From Rikenellaceae bacterium (GTDB lineage Bacteria; Bacteroidota; Bacteroidia; Bacteroidales; UBA932), in assembly GCA_900769385.1 (NCBI GenBank), contig CAAGGO010000043.1:1-5719 (forward strand): 5,719 nucleotides of DNA, given 5' to 3'. The notes beneath the pieces were generated by a model, which made no database searches, had not been told where the DNA came from, and saw only the letters and a list, made by a program, of their open reading frames with translations. The translations under genes were made by a program, and so were the position numbers. Shown here one piece after another: positions 1 to 5,719 of the stretch. Each line of letters starts with the position of its first letter. Position 1 is the first letter of the stretch.

Positions 1-1718
1 GAAACCTCCGTATTGGGATGGTTCATAAAATAGCGGAGAACCTTCTCGCTCTCGTGCTCCTTCAGCTGGAAATATTCGTTGAATATCTCCTTGTACTGGA
101 GGTTCTGCAGCTCCAGCTCATCATTCTGCAGCTGTGCCAGTATATATTGTGCAACACTCTGCTCCTCATCATGCTCGGCACCGTATGCAAACTCCTCATC
201 CACGTGGATTGGGAGATTGCCGAATTTGAGAAGGTAATAGAGAATCTCCTTCTCCGCCTCACTGCAATAGGTGTTTACCACAAATCCCGGAATGTTCTTC
301 CTGTCTGTTGCAGCCGGAGTGGCAAATGCCGCTGTATCTGCAGCCTGCAATCCTTGCAGTCTCTCAAGTCTCTCCTTCTCCCTCTGCTGCTGGTAGTAGT
401 TGTCGCTCTGTTTCTTTTGTCTGAGCTTGGCAACCTCCTGTTGCAGCAGTTCCTCCTTTATGTTCAGTTTGGAGGCTGTCTGTTCTATGTATACTGTACG
501 TACAATGGCGTCGGGGATGACAGCAATGCTGTTTACAACCTCTCCAATGAGTTTGGCCCTCTGCAGCGGGTCTTTGTTGAGTTCCTGTGCAAGCAGCCTC
601 TGTTTGAAACTGATGAAGTCCTCCTCATTGTTTGTGAGGAAATCAAGCAGTTCCTCTTGGGAATGTTTGCGGGCAAAGGAGTCGGGATCTTCGCCGTCGG
701 GAAAAAGGGCAACCTTTATCTCCAGTCCCTCTTCCAGCAACATGTCTATTCCGCGCAGGGAGGCTTTTATGCCTGCCCAGTCTCCGTCATACAGTACTGT
801 AACTTTGTTGGTGAACCTCTTTATCAGCTGTATCTGACCAGTGGTAAGTGAGGTTCCGCTGCTGGCCACCACATTCTCCACTCCGGCCTGATGGAATGAG
901 ATAACATCTGTGTAACCTTCCACCAGGTAGCATTTCTGCTCCCTTGCAATGGCCTGTTTTGCCTCATATATGCCGTAAAGTACCTTGTTCTTTACGTAAA
1001 CTTCACTTTCCGGCGAGTTTATATATTTGGCAACCTCCTTGTCTCCCCTCAGTTTGCGGCCGCCAAAGGCAATCACTTTTCCGCTTATGCTCCTTATTGG
1101 GAACATTACCCTTTCATAGAAACGGTCAAGCAGTTCGCCGCTCTCCTCCCTCTCAATTGTAAGTCCCACCTCTACAAGGTGTTCCTTCTTGTATCCTTTC
1201 CTTTGGGCGTTGTGGGTGAATTCCCTCCTCTTGTTGGGGGCATATCCCAAAAGGAACTTGTTTATGGTCTCATCAGTAAAACCTCTCTCCTTAAAGTAGC
1301 TGAGGCCGATGGCAACTCCTTCCTCTGTAGTGTGGAGCTGCTCTGTGTAGAACTTCTGTGCAAAATCGTTTACAATGAGGAGTGATTCGTGGTGCAGTCT
1401 CTGCTGCACATCCTCCTGTGTCTCCTCCTTCTCCTTAACCTCAATGCCGTATTTGTTGCCCAAGTATTTCAGAGCTTCCACATAGCTCATCTGCTCGTGC
1501 TCCATTACAAAGCTCACAACACTGCCGGCCTTGCCGCAACCGAAGCACTTGTAGATGCCCTTGCTGGGCGATACCGAGAAGCTCGGTGTCTTCTCATGAT
1601 GGAACGGACAGCACGCAATGTAGTTTGCCCCCCTTCTTTTAAGGGAGACAAAATCGCTCACCACCTCTTCAATGCGGGCGGTGTCCAAGATGCGGTCTAC
1701 TGTTCCTCTATCTATCAC
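1..1718 (-). CDS. dnaG: DNA primase DnaG, C-terminus cut off by the window edge
   Basis: DnaG makes the short RNA primers for lagging-strand synthesis at the replication fork and binds the replicative helicase DnaB. The frame is open from a GTG at 1718 to base 1, giving 572 codons with no stop. The N-terminal zinc-binding domain has ligands C37, H40, C58 and C61 (CPFH...CFGC). The RNA polymerase domain follows, with FGGR (218-221) and YINSPES. Next comes the TOPRIM core: EGYTDV with catalytic E267, DGD (311-313) and DGEDPD (341-346), which supply the metal-binding acidic residues. A Gln/Lys/Arg-rich linker (about 430-472) leads into the helicase-binding domain, of which only the start (about 476 on) is present. 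From the usual family length of 600-700 residues, roughly 50-130 are missing. The GTG start is forced: the in-frame trpS stop lies five codons upstream, and MIDRGTVDRILDTARIEEVV matches the expected N-terminus. No Shine-Dalgarno sequence is visible, so translation is probably coupled to trpS. Confidence 0.97.
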   Translation of the reverse strand, partial: MIDRGTVDRILDTARIEEVVSDFVSLKRRGANYIACCPFHHEKTPSFSVSPSKGIYKCFGCGKAGSVVSFVMEHEQMSYVEALKYLGNKYGIEVKEKEETQEDVQQRLHHESLLIVNDFAQKFYTEQLHTTEEGVAIGLSYFKERGFTDETINKFLLGYAPNKRREFTHNAQRKGYKKEHLVEVGLTIEREESGELLDRFYERVMFPIRSISGKVIAFGGRKLRGDKEVAKYINSPESEVYVKNKVLYGIYEAKQAIAREQKCYLVEGYTDVISFHQAGVENVVASSGTSLTTGQIQLIKRFTNKVTVLYDGDWAGIKASLRGIDMLLEEGLEIKVALFPDGEDPDSFARKHSQEELLDFLTNNEEDFISFKQRLLAQELNKDPLQRAKLIGEVVNSIAVIPDAIVRTVYIEQTASKLNIKEELLQQEVAKLRQKKQSDNYYQQQREKERLERLQGLQAADTAAFATPAATDRKNIPGFVVNTYCSEAEKEILYYLLKFGNLPIHVDEEFAYGAEHDEEQSVAQYILAQLQNDELELQNLQYKEIFNEYFQLKEHESEKVLRYFMNHPNTEV

Positions 1719-1730
1719 CTGTGGGGAAGA

Positions 1731-2843
1731 TTATTTTGATTTGTATGCTTTTGCCTGGGCGTCAATAAGCTCCTGGTCCTCAAAGTAGTTGATCTTCATT
1801 GCTGCCTTTACCTCCTCAAGGGTTGCAGCTGCTTTTGCACGTGCCTCCTGGGAGCCTTTGCGCAAGATTTCGTATACCTTAGGGATGTCCTGCTCGTACT
1901 CTTTTCTTCTTTCGCGGATTGGGGCAAGGAACTCTTCCATAATGTTGAAAAGGAATTTCTTGCAGGTTCCGTCTCCAAGACCTCCGCGGCGGTAGTGGTC
2001 CTTCATCTCATCAAGGTTGGCGTACTCAGGAAGATATTTTGCAAAGTGCTCAGGTGTGCTGAATGCGTCAAGGTATGTGAACACAACATTTCCCTCCACG
2101 TGGCCCGGATCAGTGATCTGAAGGTGCTCAGGGTCAGTGTACATGCTGTTCACTTTTTTCTTGATCTCCTTTGATGTATCTGAAAGGTAGATGCAGTTGC
2201 CAAGGGACTTGCTCATCTTTGCTTTGCCGTCTGTGCCAGGAAGGCGCATACATACAGAGTTCTCAGGCAGCATCATCTCTGGAAGTACCAGAGTCTCTCC
2301 GTATACGGTGTTGAACTTGTGTACAATCTCGCGGGTCTGCTCAATCATAGGAGCCTGGTCAATACCTACAGGAACTGTTGTTGCCTTGAATGCTGTGATG
2401 TCTGATGCCTGGCTGATAGGGTATGTGAAGAATCCTACTGGTGTACCTTTCTTGTTGGCATTCTCCTCATCATCCGAGAAACCCCTCAACTGAATCTCCT
2501 GCTTGACGGTAGGGTTACGCTGAAGACGCTGTACTGTTACAAGGTTCATATAGTAGAATGCAAGCTCACAAAGTTCAGGTACCTGCGACTGGATGAAAAT
2601 GGTACATTTCTCCGGATCCAAACCTGCTGAAAGGTAATCCAATGCAACCTCAATGATGTTCTGACGAACTTTCTCAGGGTTGTCTGCATTATCTGTAAGA
2701 GCCTGTGCATCAGCAATCATAATGAAGATTTTGTCAAACTCTCCGCTGTTCTGAAGCTCCACCCTTCTTCTTAGTGAACCTACATAGTGGCCCAAGTGCA
2801 ATTTTCCGGTTGGGCGGTCTCCTGTAAGAATAATCTTTTCCAT
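1731..2843 (-). CDS. trpS: Tryptophanyl-tRNA synthetase
   Basis: This class I aminoacyl-tRNA synthetase charges tRNA-Trp with tryptophan, using ATP, in the cytoplasm. The 370-residue protein starts [19 protein letters not shown], with the HIGH-type ATP motif as HLGH (16-19). The tryptophan-pocket motif GIDQ lies at 160-163 and KMSKS at 209-213. From memory, the stretch [20 protein letters not shown] and the RGGLGD region are closer to the streptococcal-type TrpRS than to the B. subtilis type, which has YPPLMAADIL at this point. Compared with the streptococcal form there is a short charged insert near 122-132 ([11 protein letters not shown]) and a C-terminal tail of about 16 residues after INYF. 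The gene looks intact. The ATG at 2843 places the conserved motif directly at the N-terminus, and the upstream AGAGAAAAATAT is only a weak ribosome-binding site. The stop is 12 bases from the dnaG start, implying co-transcription. No Trp leader peptide or T-box is visible in the short upstream region. Confidence 0.97.
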   Translation of the reverse strand: MEKIILTGDRPTGKLHLGHYVGSLRRRVELQNSGEFDKIFIMIADAQALTDNADNPEKVRQNIIEVALDYLSAGLDPEKCTIFIQSQVPELCELAFYYMNLVTVQRLQRNPTVKQEIQLRGFSDDEENANKKGTPVGFFTYPISQASDITAFKATTVPVGIDQAPMIEQTREIVHKFNTVYGETLVLPEMMLPENSVCMRLPGTDGKAKMSKSLGNCIYLSDTSKEIKKKVNSMYTDPEHLQITDPGHVEGNVVFTYLDAFSTPEHFAKYLPEYANLDEMKDHYRRGGLGDGTCKKFLFNIMEEFLAPIRERRKEYEQDIPKVYEILRKGSQEARAKAAATLEEVKAAMKINYFEDQELIDAQAKAYKSK

Positions 2844-2881
2844 ATATTTTTCTCTTGTTATTTTCGGTGTGATTAAACGTA

Positions 2882-2889
2882 CAAAGGTA
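2882..2889 (-). promoter_or_regulatory. Probable trpS-dnaG promoter, -7 box TACCTTTG
   Basis: Read on the minus strand this is TACCTTTG, an exact match to the Bacteroides-type -7 consensus TAnnTTTG. It ends 38 bases before the trpS ATG, which predicts an A/T-rich leader of about 30 bases. I see no clear -33 TTTG at the usual 19-21 base distance; the sequence there is a purine-rich A/T stretch (AAGAAAAATGAAATAAATTA). Position, strand and the terminator lying upstream all fit a promoter here. An eight-base match alone is weak evidence. Confidence 0.6.
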
Positions 2890-2966
2890 ATAATTTATTT
2901 CATTTTTCTTTTTTATAAGAGGTATATATCCTGTCTTCCCGATGAGTATTGCCTGGATTGTCAGAA

Positions 2967-3000
2967 CAAAAAAGAGAGTAACTTTTTGAGTCACTCTCTT
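2967..3000 (-). terminator. Rho-independent terminator of recA
   Basis: On the minus strand AAGAGAGTGAC (3000-2990) pairs with GTTACTCTCTT (2982-2972) over 11 base pairs, with one G-T wobble, around a 7-base loop (TCAAAAA). A run of T follows (2973-2968, the first two within the stem). The hairpin begins 22 bases after the recA stop. It separates recA from the trpS promoter, so trpS-dnaG probably depends mainly on its own promoter. No gene lies on the other strand here, so a bidirectional role has no obvious use. Confidence 0.9.
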
Positions 3001-3022
3001 AATGGACATTTTTGGCGAATGA

Positions 3023-4063
3023 TTAATCCTGCTCTCCGGCAGCAGCAAGCGCCTCACGCACTTTTGCCTCCACCTCTTCTGCGAATTCAGGATTGTCAAG
3101 AAGCATCTGTTTTACAGCATCACGGCCCTGGCCAATCTTGCTCTCTCCATAGCTGAACCAGCTTCCGCTCTTCTTGATGATGCCAAACTCAACACCCAAA
3201 TCAAGGATCTCACCAATTTTTGAGATACCCTCGCCGTAAAGGATGTCAAACTCTGCTTTCTTGAATGGAGGTGCCATCTTGTTCTTTACAACCTTAACGC
3301 GAGTGCGGTTACCTGTTGCGTCCTCACCGTCCTTGAGCTGTGTGGTTCTTCTTACATCCAACCTTACTGATGCATAGAATTTAAGGGCGTTACCACCGGT
3401 GGTTGTCTCAGGGTTGCCGAACATTACGCCAATCTTCTCACGCAACTGGTTGATGAAGATACAGCAGGTGTTGGTCTTGCTGATGTTTCCTGTAAGTTTT
3501 CTCAGTGCCTGGCTCATTAGGCGTGCCTGCAAGCCCATTTTTGCATCACCCATCTCACCTTCAATCTCTGCTTTAGGGGTAAGGGCTGCAACCGAGTCAA
3601 TTACAATGATGTCAATTGCACCTGAACGGATAAGGCTGTCTGCAATCTCAAGAGCCTGCTCTCCGTTGTCCGGCTGTGAAATGAGCAGTGTATCCACGTT
3701 TACACCAAGTTTTTTTGCGTATGTGCGGTCAAATGCGTGCTCAGCGTCAATGATTGCTGCAATGCCGCCTGTTTTCTGCGCCTCGGCAATTGCGTGTATT
3801 GCAAGAGTGGTTTTACCACTGCTCTCAGGTCCGTAAATTTCAATAACCCTTCCTTTTGGATATCCGCCAATTCCCAAAGCGCAATCCAATGCTATTGAAC
3901 CGCTTGGTACAACGGATACATCCCATTTTGGCTGATCCCCCAGCTTCATGATTGTCCCCTTTCCAAAATCCTTCTCAATCTTGTCCAAAGTAGCCTGCAA
4001 TGCTTTAAGTTTGGCTGCATTTACCTCAGCTGCATTTGGAGTCTCTACACTTTCTTTAGCCAT
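3023..4063 (-). CDS. recA: Recombinase RecA
   Basis: RecA coats single-stranded DNA and drives ATP-dependent homologous pairing and strand exchange; in many bacteria it also triggers LexA cleavage. The protein is 346 residues, normal for the family. Visible landmarks are an N-terminal helix region (about 15-45, ending KGTIMKLGD), Walker [10 protein letters not shown] (78-86, K84), the catalytic-glutamate region IIDAEHAFD (104-112, E108), Walker B IIVIDS (152-157, D156), loop L1 around [15 protein letters not shown] (171-185), [20 protein letters not shown] spanning L2 (205-224), and the C-terminal domain (about 270-346). The C-terminal tail ([10 protein letters not shown]) is short and only mildly acidic. 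The start is supported by AGGAG five bases upstream of the ATG at 4063 and by the typical MAKE opening. The gene appears to be transcribed alone: promoter upstream, hairpin terminator downstream. No truncation or intein is present. Confidence 0.98.
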   Translation of the reverse strand: MAKESVETPNAAEVNAAKLKALQATLDKIEKDFGKGTIMKLGDQPKWDVSVVPSGSIALDCALGIGGYPKGRVIEIYGPESSGKTTLAIHAIAEAQKTGGIAAIIDAEHAFDRTYAKKLGVNVDTLLISQPDNGEQALEIADSLIRSGAIDIIVIDSVAALTPKAEIEGEMGDAKMGLQARLMSQALRKLTGNISKTNTCCIFINQLREKIGVMFGNPETTTGGNALKFYASVRLDVRRTTQLKDGEDATGNRTRVKVVKNKMAPPFKKAEFDILYGEGISKIGEILDLGVEFGIIKKSGSWFSYGESKIGQGRDAVKQMLLDNPEFAEEVEAKVREALAAAGEQD

Positions 4064-4068
4064 AATTT

Positions 4069-4073
4069 CTCCT
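4069..4073 (-). promoter_or_regulatory. recA ribosome-binding site
   Basis: AGGAG on the minus strand sits five bases before the recA ATG. It is the strongest Shine-Dalgarno match of the complete minus-strand genes here; trpS has only a weak purine run and dnaG has none. It fixes the recA start at 4063. Confidence 0.8.
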
Positions 4074-4081
4074 GTTAAATA

Positions 4082-4100
4082 TGTTATTATTATCCTAACA
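4082..4100. repeat. Small inverted repeat TGTTA-N9-TAACA over the predicted recA transcription start
   Basis: TGTTA (4082-4086) and TAACA (4096-4100) form a perfect five-base dyad with a nine-base spacer, centred near 4091, about where recA transcription should begin. A further TGTTA lies at 4073-4077, nine bases before the first. The right arm overlaps the end of the recA -7 box by two bases (4099-4100). It could be an operator for a dimeric repressor. Arms of five bases in A/T-rich DNA arise easily by chance, so this is only a candidate. Confidence 0.25.
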
Positions 4101-4106
4101 AAGATA
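4099..4106 (-). promoter_or_regulatory. Probable recA promoter, -7 box TATCTTTG
   Basis: The minus strand reads TATCTTTG, an exact match to TAnnTTTG, ending 35 bases before the recA ATG. This predicts a leader of roughly 29 bases holding the AGGAG site, much like the spacing seen at trpS. No convincing -33 TTTG is visible. The -33 region would overlap the rlmN promoter box and start codon on the other strand. Confidence 0.65.
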
Positions 4107-4118
4107 CTTAAAAAATCG

Positions 4119-4126
4119 TAACTTTG
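4119..4126 (+). promoter_or_regulatory. Probable rlmN promoter, -7 box TAACTTTG
   Basis: The plus strand reads TAACTTTG, an exact match to TAnnTTTG, on the opposite strand from the recA box and 12 bases away from it. It ends only six bases before the rlmN ATG at 4133, so transcription would begin at or within a base or two of the start codon. No Shine-Dalgarno sequence could fit between them. No other TAnnTTTG match is visible upstream of rlmN in the intergenic gap. Confidence 0.6.
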
Positions 4127-4132
4127 CCAGGT

Positions 4133-5215
4133 ATGAAGAAAATTTTATTGGGCAAATCGCTGCAGGAGCTGAAGCAGATTGCCGTAGAGTACAAGTTGCC
4201 GGCTTTTACCGGAAAACAGATTGCAGACTGGCTGTACAAGAAAAGGGTAACAACCATTGAGGAGATGACAAACCTCTCAAAAGCGGCAAGGGAAATTTTG
4301 TCAAAAGAGTGGGAAGTTGGTCGTGTCCAGTACATTCAGGTACAGGCTTCAAAGGACGGTACAAAGAAGTATCTCTTTCCGTGTCACACAAATACAGCCG
4401 TTGAGGCTGTCATGATTCCCGACGAGCCGCGTGCCACCATCTGTGTCTCATCCCAGGCCGGATGTAAAATGGGGTGCAGATTTTGCATGACAGGAAGACA
4501 GGGATTCAGCGGAAACCTTCAGGTGAATGAGATAATCTCCCAGTTTATGGGGATAGATGAGGCGCAGGACCTTACCAATGCCGTGTTCATGGGTATGGGA
4601 GAGCCTTTGGACAACCTTGCAAATGTGCTCAAGACAATAGAGATCCTTACAGCGGAGTGGGGATTTGCCTGGAGCCCGAAGAGGATTACGCTGAGCAGTA
4701 TTGGAGTTACAATGTCTCCTCAGCTGATTGAACTGCCGGATTACAGGGATGATGAGAAGAACAGGGGAGTTTACAGGGCCGTCAATCCGTTGAAGGCGTT
4801 TCTGGATCTTACCAAATGCCATTTGGCAATAAGTTTGCATAATCCGTTTCCGGGAGAAAGGGTGGAGCTTATGCCAATGGAGAAAGGATTCCCCCTAGAG
4901 GATACAATAGATCTGATTAAGGAGTATGATTTTACCGGTCAGAGAAGGGTGAGTTTTGAGTATATAATGTTTGACAGGGTAAATGACAGCAAGAAACACG
5001 CTGATGCCCTTGTGAGAATGCTCAAGGGGCTGGAGTGCAGGATGAACCTTATCAGGTTCCACGCAATTCCCGACTCTCCGCTGGCTCCATCCCCTATGCC
5101 GGTGATTGAGGGCTTTAAGGAGAGATTGAACAATGCCGGACTGATGACAACTTTAAGGGCAAGCCGTGGTGAGGACATTTATGCGGCTTGTGGAATGCTG
5201 GCAGGCAAGAAATAG
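4133..5215 (+). CDS. rlmN: Dual-specificity RNA methyltransferase RlmN (23S rRNA A2503 / tRNA A37 C2-methyltransferase)
   Basis: RlmN is a radical-SAM enzyme that methylates C2 of A2503 in 23S rRNA and of A37 in some tRNAs, via a methylated cysteine. The 360-residue protein has the N-terminal RNA-binding module ([16 protein letters not shown], about 22-37), then [15 protein letters not shown], in which C111, C115 and C118 bind the 4Fe-4S cluster. GMGEPLDN (154-161) is the SAM-binding GEP motif. C104 and C353 (AACGMLAGK) match the two mechanistic cysteines, C118 and C355 in E. coli. The M in CMTG after the cluster and the absence of a Cfr-like pattern favour RlmN over Cfr. About 24 extra residues (roughly 193-217) precede HLAISLH. 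The ATG at 4133 is preferred; the frame extends upstream to a TTG at 4124, but that TTG lies inside the promoter box. Downstream, the phospholipase gene begins after 58 bases with no terminator, so read-through is likely. Confidence 0.95.
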   Translation: MKKILLGKSLQELKQIAVEYKLPAFTGKQIADWLYKKRVTTIEEMTNLSKAAREILSKEWEVGRVQYIQVQASKDGTKKYLFPCHTNTAVEAVMIPDEPRATICVSSQAGCKMGCRFCMTGRQGFSGNLQVNEIISQFMGIDEAQDLTNAVFMGMGEPLDNLANVLKTIEILTAEWGFAWSPKRITLSSIGVTMSPQLIELPDYRDDEKNRGVYRAVNPLKAFLDLTKCHLAISLHNPFPGERVELMPMEKGFPLEDTIDLIKEYDFTGQRRVSFEYIMFDRVNDSKKHADALVRMLKGLECRMNLIRFHAIPDSPLAPSPMPVIEGFKERLNNAGLMTTLRASRGEDIYAACGMLAGKK

Positions 5216-5264
5216 CATTTCTGAAACAAGAAGGTTCCGGCTGGCGTTTGTAAAATTGAATAAA

Positions 5265-5268
5265 AGGA
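5265..5268 (+). promoter_or_regulatory. Ribosome-binding site of the patatin-like gene
   Basis: AGGA within AAAAGGAAAGAT lies five bases before the ATG at 5274. It supports that start over the next in-frame ATG (codon 9), which would cut into the signal peptide. Confidence 0.6.
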
Positions 5269-5273
5269 AAGAT

Positions 5274-5719
5274 ATGAGGTGTTTTTACAAATTCTTTATG
5301 CTTTGTGCAGCATTTGTGGCGTGCGGAACGCTTGCATTTGCTGATGGCAGCAATATGACAGCCGGGGCGCCGCGCCCAAAGGTGGCGCTTGTCCTTTGTG
5401 GCGGCGGAGCAAAAGGTGCCGCCCACGTTGGTGTTCTGAAAGTGCTTGAGGAGGCCAAAATGCCAATTGATATGATTGTGGGGACAAGCATTGGAGGTCT
5501 TGTTGGCGGTATATATGCCATGGGTTACAGTGCCGATGAACTTGATGCCATCATATCCAACTGTGATTGGGAATATCTTTTGAGTGACAATACGGACCGC
5601 AGGGATGCTTCATTTGCAAAAAAGGTGAATGAAAGCAAGTTCCTTGTAAAGGTGCCGTTCTATAGTCTTGATGTGGAGGATGACCCGTCTCTTGGAAAAT
5701 CTCCAATCTCAAGGTTGCC
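5274..5719 (+). CDS. Patatin-like phospholipase with signal peptide, C-terminus cut off by the window edge
   Basis: The visible 148 codons encode an exported serine hydrolase of the patatin family, which deacylates phospholipids with a Ser-Asp dyad. A signal peptide ([23 protein letters not shown]) has a plausible signal peptidase I site after AFA at residue 23. The patatin domain starts near 35: the oxyanion-hole loop is [14 protein letters not shown] (G43-G48), and the nucleophile elbow is GTSIGG with S72 in GxSxG. The catalytic Asp (DGG/DGA motif) would lie beyond the window. Secreted members in Bacteroidota are often 700-800 residues, with a POTRA region and a C-terminal outer-membrane barrel as in PlpD; that is an expectation, since those parts are not visible. 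Cys17 is a poor lipobox (FVAC), so a lipoprotein is less likely. The gene follows rlmN by 58 bases on the same strand, possibly co-transcribed, with no clear promoter of its own. Confidence 0.9.
   Translation, partial: MRCFYKFFMLCAAFVACGTLAFADGSNMTAGAPRPKVALVLCGGGAKGAAHVGVLKVLEEAKMPIDMIVGTSIGGLVGGIYAMGYSADELDAIISNCDWEYLLSDNTDRRDASFAKKVNESKFLVKVPFYSLDVEDDPSLGKSPISRL

Noticed and set aside
18..851. Plus-strand open frame of 277 codons, very rich in Leu, Val and Cys
   Set aside because: It lies entirely antisense to dnaG, whose translation here matches the primase C-terminal half codon by codon. The Leu-rich composition is what antisense reading of Glu/Gln/Lys-rich codons (GAG, CAG, AAG) produces, and no domain is recognisable.
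2844..2966. Tryptophan attenuator or T-box riboswitch upstream of trpS
   Set aside because: The predicted leader is only about 30 bases. It has no run of Trp codons in a short open frame, no T-box sequence and no alternative hairpins.
2734..3099. Minus-strand open frame of 121 codons across the recA-trpS gap
   Set aside because: It overlaps the recA end and trpS start in another frame and runs through the recA terminator hairpin. It has no recognisable motif.
4124..4132. TTG at 4124 as an upstream start for RlmN
   Set aside because: The TTG is part of the TAACTTTG promoter box and has no ribosome-binding site, while the ATG three codons later gives the normal MKKILLG-type N-terminus.
5251..5258. 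TAAAATTG as a promoter box for the patatin-like gene
   Set aside because: It differs from TAnnTTTG at one conserved position and has no -33 element, and rlmN read-through can explain expression. I left it out of the feature list.
5322..5326. Lipobox-like Cys17 (FVAC) in the patatin-like protein
   Set aside because: The residues at -3 and -2 (F, V) do not fit the L-(A/S/T)-(G/A)-C pattern, and a better signal peptidase I site (AFA) follows at residue 23.

Overview
The window is a housekeeping stretch of a Bacteroidota chromosome, most likely from the order Bacteroidales. Three things point there. The protein sequences resemble Bacteroidales DnaG, RecA and RlmN as I remember them. The intergenic regions carry exact TAnnTTTG boxes, the -7 promoter element typical of Bacteroides relatives. 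Ribosome-binding sites are often weak or absent. I cannot name a genus from the sequence alone.

Layout: the left two thirds is read on the minus strand, in the order recA, terminator, trpS, dnaG. DnaG primase runs off the left edge without its C-terminus. TrpS (tryptophanyl-tRNA synthetase) lies 12 bases upstream of dnaG and in the same reading frame, so the two probably form one transcription unit driven from a promoter in the recA-trpS gap. RecA has its own promoter and a clear Rho-independent terminator, which separates it from trpS. The right third is read on the plus strand: rlmN (23S rRNA/tRNA adenine-C2 methyltransferase), then a secreted patatin-like phospholipase that runs off the right edge.

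The 69-base gap between recA and rlmN is a compact divergent promoter with two exact TAnnTTTG boxes facing opposite ways. The rlmN box ends only 6 bases before its ATG, which predicts a leaderless or nearly leaderless message. RlmN also carries an apparent insertion of about 24 residues just before the AISLH strand of its radical-SAM barrel.

Functionally the genes cover replication priming, recombination and repair, translation (tRNA charging and rRNA methylation) and the cell envelope. They look like core genes that happen to be neighbours, not one dedicated system. I see no mobile element, CRISPR array, RNA gene or defence island. The points worth checking concern gene expression and lineage-specific protein features; I found no new system.
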